DNA of 64,000 bases, from contig JANNYB010000158.1 of NCBI GenBank assembly GCA_031409875.1, positions 9,969-73,968 on the forward strand, written 5' to 3'. The notes below the pieces were generated by a model, which ran no database searches, was not told the origin of the DNA, and was given only the letters and a program-made list of their open reading frames with translations. Positions 48,826-55,540 of this stretch are shown here, piece after piece (within the stretch, counting starts at the first letter, position 1; every line of letters starts with the position of its first letter). A program made the position numbers and the translations under genes. The stretch comes from CALMEH01 sp031409875. Lineage in GTDB: Bacteria > Acidobacteriota > Blastocatellia > Pyrinomonadales > Pyrinomonadaceae.

Positions 48826-49785
48826 ATGAAAATCTGTCCAAATTGCAAAACTGAATACGGCGATGAGATGAATTTTTGTCTGACGGATGGCAGCACTTTG
48901 AAAGATGCGGCACGGTTCAGTTTAGAAGATACGGTTTCTTTGACGGATAATGCGACTTTGGAATATAAGAAACCGCAAACTGCGGAGCAAAATAAACAGA
49001 CAAATTTGACGGATTTCGGTAAGCCTCAGAAAAGTTCGTTGAAATGGGTGATTTTGAGCGGAGTTGTCGGGTTGATTTTGCTGTTTGTCGGAATAGTCGG
49101 CGGCGGATTGATTTATTTGCGTTATTATGTGGCGAATGACCCTGAAGATTATTCGCGCACGCCGACGCGCACGCCTTTGCAAGGTTTTACGCCTGTTCGC
49201 ACACCTGAGGCGAAAAGTAATATCAAGATCGAAATTTTAGAAAAAGTTAAAAATAATAGCGGACAGAGTTTTTTGAAATGCAAGGTAACAAATATCAGCG
49301 AAAGCCTGGCGCGTCCGTTTTCGATGACGTTGCAGTTTTATAAAGACGATGTGGTAATTAAAGAAAACGCGGCTTTCATAAAATTAAAATATCTGAAACC
49401 GCAACAGAGCGTTCCGGTTTGGGTCGGTTTATACGGCACGGAAAATTACACTTCGGTCAAAGTGAAAGATTCGGGAGCAAATTATCAGATATATAAGCCG
49501 GCATCGCAATTGTTACTCGATTTGAACTTTACGGAAACGAAAATGATGATTGCATATTCGACAAGTTACAAAGTCGAAGGCATTGTCGAAAACCAAAATT
49601 ACGACACCATTTCGCCGGAACTTTACGTTATTTTTTACGATGAAAAATCCGAAATAATCGGTATTGAAACGAAAAGATTAAACAATCTGGAAAAAAACGT
49701 AAAAACGAAATTTGAAGCTACCATTTCCGACCGAGATTTGTTCGGCAAACCGAAAACTTTTGAAATTATTACCGTCGCCGATTAA
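48826..49785 (+). CDS. Zinc-ribbon membrane protein with C-terminal beta domain
   Basis: The 319-residue protein has an N-terminal zinc ribbon (CPNCKTEYGDEMNFCLTDG, residues 4-22, with Cys4, Cys7 and Cys18), one transmembrane segment (about 68-96), a Thr/Pro-rich linker, and an FxLYD-like beta domain (about 115-319, VTNISESLARPFSMTLQFYKDD and VEGIVENQNYD). Such proteins are thought to be extracytoplasmic and structural; the role is unknown. The ATG follows the rnj remnant by 14 bp and has no strong ribosome site. Confidence 0.75.
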   Translation: MKICPNCKTEYGDEMNFCLTDGSTLKDAARFSLEDTVSLTDNATLEYKKPQTAEQNKQTNLTDFGKPQKSSLKWVILSGVVGLILLFVGIVGGGLIYLRYYVANDPEDYSRTPTRTPLQGFTPVRTPEAKSNIKIEILEKVKNNSGQSFLKCKVTNISESLARPFSMTLQFYKDDVVIKENAAFIKLKYLKPQQSVPVWVGLYGTENYTSVKVKDSGANYQIYKPASQLLLDLNFTETKMMIAYSTSYKVEGIVENQNYDTISPELYVIFYDEKSEIIGIETKRLNNLEKNVKTKFEATISDRDLFGKPKTFEIITVAD

Positions 49786-49817
49786 TTAGTCCGATTTTTT
49801 AGTTTCTTTATGTTTTC

Positions 49818-49902
49818 CTTTGCGAACTTTGCGCCTTTGCGGGAAATAAGTTGTTGAAAATCAGAGATTGTATTTTCACGCAAAGGCGCAAAGTCCGCAA
49901 AG
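49818..49902. repeat. ctttgcg-type palindrome
   Basis: Arms of 24 bp (49818-49841 and 49879-49902) with one mismatch are built from ctttgcg heptamers. Confidence 0.9.
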
Positions 49903-49978
49903 TTAGTTTGTAAGAAAATATAAAAAACAAACTGTTAAATAGTCTGTAAATTAAGTTTCTTTATGTTTTAGAAGTCTG

Positions 49979-50028
49979 ACACGCTTTAGCTTGTCGAATG
50001 TTCCGGCAATCAACAAGCTAAAGCGTGT
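49979..50028. repeat. Palindrome acacgctttagcttgt / acaagctaaagcgtgt
   Basis: The 16-bp arms are perfect. The hairpin lies downstream of the zinc-ribbon gene and could terminate it, but no T run follows. Confidence 0.85.
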
Positions 50029-50091
50029 TGGACATTTTGTTAAAAAATTTAATTTACCGACTATTAAATATATTTTACTGATTATAATTTG

Positions 50092-50526
50092 ATGAATGCT
50101 TTGGAATTATTAAAAAAAACACGAGTCGAAATCGCGCCTGAAACATTTACGCTGGTTTCTTTGCGGCACGAAAATTGGCTGAAACTCCTTGAAAATCCTG
50201 AACTTTCGCCGCGAATGACCGCGCCGTTTATGATTTTTAAGGACAAGTTTGAGACGACGCTTTTATTAGACGAGATTGATTTTGAAACAATTCGTTATGC
50301 CATTCGAGATGCGAAATTTGAACGCGGATTTCGGCTTTTGACATTTGAAATTGTGTTGGATTTTTCGGTTGTCGGATTTCTCGCCGAAGTTGCGAAGATT
50401 TTTGCAACAGAAGAAATTTCAATCGTTGCGCTTTCAGCATTTTCACGCGATCATATTTTGATAAAGCAAGAAAATTTAGCAAAAGCCTTAAAAGTGTTGG
50501 GCGAATATGTCGAAGAATTATGTTGA
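50092..50526 (+). CDS. ACT-domain protein
   Basis: A protein of about 144 residues. The pattern LEIAPETFTLVSLRHE is approximate; it reads VEIAPETFTLVSLRHENW, followed by LTFEIVLDFSVVGFLAEVAKIFATEEISIVALSAFSRDHILIK. This is a double ACT-like fold (about 65-140) similar to CASTOR-type amino-acid sensors. These bind small ligands, usually amino acids. The ATG at 50092 follows a TTG at 50089. No catalytic domain is attached. Its ligand is unknown. Confidence 0.72.
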   Translation: MNALELLKKTRVEIAPETFTLVSLRHENWLKLLENPELSPRMTAPFMIFKDKFETTLLLDEIDFETIRYAIRDAKFERGFRLLTFEIVLDFSVVGFLAEVAKIFATEEISIVALSAFSRDHILIKQENLAKALKVLGEYVEELC

Positions 50527-50611
50527 AAAAAAGTGCAAGATTAACAAGTAGTCCGCGTTCTAAAAATGGCAACGAAAAGTTGTCAATTTTTTTGTCAAAA
50601 GGGAGAAAATT

Positions 50612-51301
50612 ATGAATAAATTATTTAACAAATATGCATTTTTAACTTTAGGGTTTTTAGTGGTTTTGATTTTTAGCTCGAATATTTCGGCGCAGACAAA
50701 GACGGAAATTTTGCTTGTCGCCGACCAAAAAGCCAATTGCACAGGCGTTATCAAAATGGATTGTTTGCAAGTGAAACAATTGTCAGAAGAAAAATATTCG
50801 TTGTTCTATGAAAATATCGAAAAATTTAATTTCGTCGCAGATTATTTTTACGTTTTGGAAGTTCAAGTTACGACCGTAAAAAATCCGGCGGCAGATGCTT
50901 CAAAATTCAAATATCGTTTGAAAAAAGTTTTGGCGCGTGTCAAATCCGAAGTAAATCCGACGCAAACTCAACCGAATTTCTTTGGAACTGAATGGAAATT
51001 GACGCGAATCGAAGGAAATATTATCAAAAATGAAAAGGCTTTTATCAGATTTGACGAAGCGAAAAATTCGGCTCGCGGAAATGGCGGCTGCAATGTTTTT
51101 GGCGGAAATATGTCAAAAACCGGAAGTAAAGTAAAAATTTCGGAAGTTTTTTCAACAAAAATGTTTTGTCAAAACGGTTCGGATGTCGAAAACAAATTTT
51201 TAAGCAATTTCGAACAAGTTACCGAATATGAAATCAAAGACGGAAAACTATTTTTGATGGCAAATAAAACCGTTGTTTTAGAATTTGAAGTCAAGAAATA
51301 A
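50612..51301 (+). CDS. Secreted DUF4377 and META domain protein
   Basis: The 229-residue protein has a signal peptide (about 1-27, SSNISAQ). A DUF4377-like part (about 28-110, MDCLQVKQLSEEKYSLFYENIEKF) is followed by a META/HslJ-like domain (about 118-229, TEWKLTRIEGN, then GNGGCNVFGGNM and MFCQNG). META-domain proteins are often stress-related and periplasmic. AGGGAGAAAATT before the ATG is a good ribosome site. Confidence 0.83.
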   Translation: MNKLFNKYAFLTLGFLVVLIFSSNISAQTKTEILLVADQKANCTGVIKMDCLQVKQLSEEKYSLFYENIEKFNFVADYFYVLEVQVTTVKNPAADASKFKYRLKKVLARVKSEVNPTQTQPNFFGTEWKLTRIEGNIIKNEKAFIRFDEAKNSARGNGGCNVFGGNMSKTGSKVKISEVFSTKMFCQNGSDVENKFLSNFEQVTEYEIKDGKLFLMANKTVVLEFEVKK

Positions 51302-51372
51302 TCGTTTGAAAATTTCGCTAAATGCCAAGTTTGTATTTTTAGGTTAAACTAGATGCGAACTTGGCAAAATTT

Positions 51373-52146
51373 ATGTTTTGGAAAGATAAAGTCGTATTTT
51401 TAACGGGCGCATCAAGCGGAATCGGCGAGGCTTTGGCGGTTGAAATGGCTAAACGCGGCGCGATTGTCGGACTTTTGGCGCGGCGCGAAGAACTATTAAA
51501 AGAACTTGCCGAAAAATGCGAAAATGTCGGCGGCAAAGCGCGTGTTTTTGCCTGTGATGTTACAAACGCGGAAGGCGTGAGCAAAGCGGCGGATAATTTG
51601 CGCGATGAATTCGGGCGTGTTGATATTTTGATCGCAAATGCCGGAATCGGCGGCAATACGAGCGGTTTGGACGTTTATAAACCCGAACAGGTTAGAAAAG
51701 TTATCGAAATAAATCTGATGGGCGCGGTCAATTCGGTTTATGCTGTTTTGCCGCAAATGTTGGAGCGCAAAAGCGGTCAACTCGTTGCAGTTTCATCACT
51801 TGCAGGTTTTCGCGGACTTCCGAAATCGGCGGCTTATTCAGCTTCAAAAGGTGCAATGACGAATTTTTTTGAAAGCGTCCGGCTTGATGTTCAAACGCAA
51901 GGCGTTGCGGTAACAATTATTCAGCCCGGATTTATCAAAACGCCTCTGACATCGGGCAGACCCAACAAAATGCCGTTTTTGATGGAACTCGAAGACGCGA
52001 TTCCGCTTTTTCTCCGCGCTATCGAAAAGCAAAAAAGATTTGCCGCTTTCCCTTGGCAACTCGCTTCATTTGTTCGTTTGAGCAGAATTTTCCCCGCGTG
52101 GCTTTACGACAAAATCGCTTCGGGCGCAAAATATCGTGAAAAGTAA
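51373..52146 (+). CDS. Short-chain dehydrogenase/reductase
   Basis: The protein (about 257 residues) has the Rossmann motif TGASSGIG, NAG in the fourth strand, and the catalytic YSASK (Tyr about 154, Lys about 158) with Ser in VSSLAG. It uses NAD(P)H; the substrate is unknown. Its C-terminus (FPWQLASFVRLSRIFPAWLYDKI) suggests a hydrophobic surface or membrane association, as in some lipid-modifying members. The ATG at 51373 is preferred over a TTG at 51361. It is upstream of uppP, but with 68 bp between. Confidence 0.9.
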   Translation: MFWKDKVVFLTGASSGIGEALAVEMAKRGAIVGLLARREELLKELAEKCENVGGKARVFACDVTNAEGVSKAADNLRDEFGRVDILIANAGIGGNTSGLDVYKPEQVRKVIEINLMGAVNSVYAVLPQMLERKSGQLVAVSSLAGFRGLPKSAAYSASKGAMTNFFESVRLDVQTQGVAVTIIQPGFIKTPLTSGRPNKMPFLMELEDAIPLFLRAIEKQKRFAAFPWQLASFVRLSRIFPAWLYDKIASGAKYREK

Positions 52147-52214
52147 ATTTGTTAATCGGTAATTGTTAAATGTTTGTTTGAACATTACAATAAACAATTT
52201 ACGTCTGACAAAAT

Positions 52215-53102
52215 ATGGATATTTTAACGGCAATTATTCTCGGAATTGTTCAAGGTTTGACTGAATTTATTCCAATTTCTTCGACGGCGCATCTCGTTTT
52301 CGCAAGCCGTTGGACGGATGTTTATGGCGGCGACGCGCAAAAAATAACGGCGACAATGGCGGTTATCCAACTCGGCACTTTGGCGGCGGTTTTTGTCTAT
52401 TTTGCGGCGGATATTTGGGCAATTACAACCGCGTTTTTGCGTGATAATTTTGCTTTTGTTACAGGCAAAAAACGAAACTTTTCCGGCTCAGGCGGCATTC
52501 GTCCGATGTGGCTTTCGGACGAAGCGTGGCTTGGTTGGCTGATAATTCTCGGCTCGATTCCGATTGGCACGGTCGGGCTTTATTTTAAAGATTTAATCGA
52601 AGGTCCGGGAACAAAAAATCTGTGGATAATTGCAACGATGATGATTGTCGTGGCAATTTTTCTGGCGATTGCCGAATTTGTCGGAAGTCAGCGTAAAGAA
52701 TTGAAAGAGTTCGGGTTAGTTGATGCATTGGCAGTCGGTTTCGCGCAAGTTTTGGCTTTGATACCGGGCGCGTCGCGTTCGGGTTCGACGATTATGGGCG
52801 GACTTTTCGCCGGACAAAAACGCGAAGCCGCCGCCCGATTTTCGTTTCTGCTGATGATTCCCGCAATTACGGCAAGCGGTCTTTTGGAACTCAAAGAAGC
52901 AATTCACATTTTATCGAAAGATGATTTTATTTCGCTCGCCGTTGGCACAATCGTTGCCGGAATTGTCGGTTATATTTCGATTTGGTTTTTGCTCGCCTTT
53001 CTCAAAAAATACTCGACGGCGATTTTTATTATTTACCGAATTATCGTCGGTGCTATAATTTTAATATTACTTTGGCGCGGCGATTTATTGCCGCAAATTT
53101 GA
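52215..53102 (+). CDS. uppP: Undecaprenyl-diphosphatase (UppP/BacA)
   Basis: Recycles the lipid carrier undecaprenyl diphosphate for peptidoglycan and O-antigen synthesis. The 295-residue inner-membrane protein has eight or so helices, with GIVQGLTEFIPISSTAHLV (Glu17 region) and PGASRSGSTI, the two family signatures. The length and start are typical. It is followed by an inverted repeat and recJ. Confidence 0.97.
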   Translation: MDILTAIILGIVQGLTEFIPISSTAHLVFASRWTDVYGGDAQKITATMAVIQLGTLAAVFVYFAADIWAITTAFLRDNFAFVTGKKRNFSGSGGIRPMWLSDEAWLGWLIILGSIPIGTVGLYFKDLIEGPGTKNLWIIATMMIVVAIFLAIAEFVGSQRKELKEFGLVDALAVGFAQVLALIPGASRSGSTIMGGLFAGQKREAAARFSFLLMIPAITASGLLELKEAIHILSKDDFISLAVGTIVAGIVGYISIWFLLAFLKKYSTAIFIIYRIIVGAIILILLWRGDLLPQI

Positions 53103-53165
53103 ACATTTATCATTGAACATTTATCGTGTAATTTGCCGTTCAATGATAAATGTTCAATGATAAAC
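53100..53165. terminator. Hairpin between uppP and recJ
   Basis: tgaacatttatcattgaac-type sequence at 53100-53125 is inverted at 53141-53165 (atgataaatgttcaatgata). It consists of tandem copies of aacatttatc on one side and gataaatgtt on the other. It overlaps an in-frame extension of recJ. It may be a terminator or RNA-stability element. Confidence 0.7.
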
Positions 53166-53168
53166 GAT

Positions 53169-54878
53169 ATGAACAAGCGTTGGAATATTCTCAAACACGA
53201 CCGTGAACAAATCATTCCTTTGTCGCAATCATTAAAAGTTTCTCCTTTGATTGCCGCGTTGCTTATTTCGCGGGGTTTTGAAACTCACGAAAAAGCACAT
53301 AAATTTCTAAATCCTTCGCTTGACGATTTGCACGAGCCGAATCTGCTCAAAGATATGGAGAAATCGGTGGCGCGAATCTTACAAGCCGTCGAAAATCAAG
53401 AAAAAATTTTGATTTGGGGCGATTATGATGTTGATGGCACTACCGGCACGGTTGTTTTGCGAAAAGTCCTCGACATTATCGGCGCACAAACCGGATTTCA
53501 CGTTCCGAATCGTTTTACGGAAGGTTACGGTTTGAACATTCCCGCGCTCGAAAAAGCGAAAGAACGTGGCTACGGTTTGGTGATTACGGTTGATTGCGGT
53601 TCGACTGCGTTTGAGCCGATTTCTTGGGCGCAATCCAACGGAATGGACGTGATTGTTACCGATCATCATTTGACGAAAGACGAAGGTTTGCCGAATGCTT
53701 TTGCGGTTGTTAATCCGAATCAGCCGGACGATGAATATCCCGACAAAAATCTCGCGGGCGTTGGTGTTGCTTTCAAATTAGCTCACGCACTTTTGCGCGT
53801 AAAAGGCAAAGAACATATTATCAACGGATTTTTGAAAGTCGTTGCTATCGGAACGGTTGCCGATATTATGAACCTTTCGGGCGAAAATCGCGCAATTGTT
53901 AAACTCGGCTTGTTGGATTTGCCGAAAGCTAAGAATTTCGGGCTGAAAGCGTTGATGGAAGTTGCCGATTGCAAGTCGGAAATGACGAGTTATCATATCG
54001 GTTTTCGCATTGCGCCGCGAATAAATGCGGCTGGCAGAATGGACGTGGCGCGGCAGGTCGTTGAACTTTTTGAAGCCGAGACTTTTGAAAAAGCGCGTGA
54101 ACTTGCGGAAATTTTAGACAGCCGAAATCGTGAACGCCAAAAAGTTCAGATGGAAATTACCGCGCTTGCTTTGCAGGAATATTTGGATGTCGGCAGCGAA
54201 AATCAGGTGCATTTCGCCGTTGTTGCGGGCGAAGGTTGGCATCGCGGCGTGATCGGTTTGGCGGCTTCGAGAATTTCGGAAAAATTGCATCGTCCGTCAA
54301 TCGTGATCTCGATTGAAAACGGTATCGGACACGGAAGCGCGAGAAGTATTGCAAATTATCATCTTTTGCAAGGTTTGGATTCGTGCGGCGATTTGATGAA
54401 GCAATATGGCGGACACGCGGCGGCGGCGGGAATGACGATTTCTGCGGAAAACATCAACGATTTGCGCGAAAAATTAAACGCTCACGCCGCAAAAACTTTG
54501 ACGGCGGAAGATTTGATTCCCGAAATAAGAATTGACGCGGAAGTTTCATCAAAAACGATGGATTTATCAATCGTCGAAGAACTCAAACGGCTCGAACCGT
54601 TCGGCGCGGGAAATCCGAAACCGATTTTTGCGACGAAAGATTTATTTCTCACGCAAGAACCTTGGGTAATGAAGGAAAAACATCTGAAATTAAAACTCGC
54701 CGATGCAAACGGCAAACGCTTTGAAGCCGTCTGGTGGGACGGCGTTGAAAAGCAAACGTCCAAAGGGCAAACTCTCGCACCCAAAACACGCATCGAATTA
54801 GCTTACACGCCTGAAGCAAACTCTTGGCAAGGAAATACGAGATTGCAGTTGGTTGTCGAAGATTTGAAAGTTTATTGA
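53169..54878 (+). CDS. recJ: Single-stranded-DNA-specific exonuclease RecJ
   Basis: A 5'-3' ssDNA exonuclease in recombination and mismatch repair. The protein (about 569 residues) has DHH-family motifs: WGDYDVDGTTG (motif I), VTDHHL (motif III) and the DHHA1 GGHAAAAGMT. An OB-type domain is at the C-terminus (LKLADANGKRFEAVWW). I placed the start at the ATG at 53169 (MNKRWNIL), because the upstream in-frame codons lie in a hairpin. The length suits the family. Confidence 0.96.
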   Translation: MNKRWNILKHDREQIIPLSQSLKVSPLIAALLISRGFETHEKAHKFLNPSLDDLHEPNLLKDMEKSVARILQAVENQEKILIWGDYDVDGTTGTVVLRKVLDIIGAQTGFHVPNRFTEGYGLNIPALEKAKERGYGLVITVDCGSTAFEPISWAQSNGMDVIVTDHHLTKDEGLPNAFAVVNPNQPDDEYPDKNLAGVGVAFKLAHALLRVKGKEHIINGFLKVVAIGTVADIMNLSGENRAIVKLGLLDLPKAKNFGLKALMEVADCKSEMTSYHIGFRIAPRINAAGRMDVARQVVELFEAETFEKARELAEILDSRNRERQKVQMEITALALQEYLDVGSENQVHFAVVAGEGWHRGVIGLAASRISEKLHRPSIVISIENGIGHGSARSIANYHLLQGLDSCGDLMKQYGGHAAAAGMTISAENINDLREKLNAHAAKTLTAEDLIPEIRIDAEVSSKTMDLSIVEELKRLEPFGAGNPKPIFATKDLFLTQEPWVMKEKHLKLKLADANGKRFEAVWWDGVEKQTSKGQTLAPKTRIELAYTPEANSWQGNTRLQLVVEDLKVY

Positions 54879-54922
54879 AATCGTTGTTAGTGATAAAATC
54901 AAAACGTGCAGAGGTGAAAATT

Positions 54923-55120
54923 ATGGAAAACGGAAAGGAAAACGGCGCGGAAAAGAAACCGAAACCGAAATATTCGGTTCACGATTACAAGCCGAAAAAG
55001 CGTTACACACGCGAAGAAAAAGAAATGATGGAAGCCGGAATGAGATTTTTGGAGGCGTTGGGAAAAGACCTCGAGAAACAAAAGTTAAATGAGCAAATCG
55101 AAGAAACCGTTGTTGGATAG
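54923..55120 (+). CDS. Putative antitoxin upstream of the second PIN toxin
   Basis: A protein of about 65 residues, very rich in Lys and Glu (MENGKENGAEKKPKPKY, then YTREEKEMMEAGMRFLEALGKDLEKQKLNEQ). The N-terminus is probably unstructured and the C-terminus helical. AGAGGTG lies before the ATG. The end overlaps the toxin gene by 32 bp in another frame, so translation is coupled. It is named from context only; no DNA-binding domain is visible. Confidence 0.65.
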   Translation: MENGKENGAEKKPKPKYSVHDYKPKKRYTREEKEMMEAGMRFLEALGKDLEKQKLNEQIEETVVG

Positions 55121-55538
55121 CACTTCATTTATTCAATATCGAAAGCAGATTACGCCGATTTTATTCGAGAAAATGAAAATATCAATAATTGTTTTGTATG
55201 AATTAACGGCGACGACAGTTGATAGAGAAACTTTACAGGAAGCAGAATTTTTTAGGCAATCAGCTTATAAACGCGGTGATTTAATTACGCCTTCGATGAC
55301 TGATTGGTGGGAAACTGCAAAGATGATTCGGCGTTTGCGGTTTGGAGAAAAGTCGGCGGCAGGCGGAAAAACTCCGAAAACTCCTGACGCAGGTAGAATG
55401 CAAAACGACGCGCTGATTGCTCGAAACGCACTTTTGAACGATTGTTTTATTGTTACTGCAAATATTGGAGATTTTGAGAAATTCTTACCTTTTATGCCGA
55501 AGCTCGAAATAATCTCAGCCGAAGATTTCTTTGCTTAA
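55089..55538 (+). CDS. PIN-domain toxin (VapC-like), second
   Basis: The 149-residue protein begins with LLDSTSFIQYRK (Asp10). Other putative acidic residues are Glu36 (IVLYELTA), Asp113 (MQNDALIARNA) and Asp130 (TANIGDFEKF). PIN RNases cut RNA when not bound by their antitoxin. It lies between recJ and the LPS-export genes. Its stop codon is 2 bp before the next gene, which is unusual for an unrelated toxin, so it may have been inserted in an operon. Confidence 0.8.
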   Translation: MSKSKKPLLDSTSFIQYRKQITPILFEKMKISIIVLYELTATTVDRETLQEAEFFRQSAYKRGDLITPSMTDWWETAKMIRRLRFGEKSAAGGKTPKTPDAGRMQNDALIARNALLNDCFIVTANIGDFEKFLPFMPKLEIISAEDFFA

Positions 55539-55540
55539 TA

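Larger units (their letters stand above)
49786..50091. other. Intergenic region with two palindromes
   Basis: These 306 bp have no gene. They contain a ctttgcg-type palindrome (49,818-49,902), a perfect 16-bp palindrome (49,979-50,028) and a direct repeat of agtttctttatgtttt (at about 49,801 and 49,954). Confidence 0.75.
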
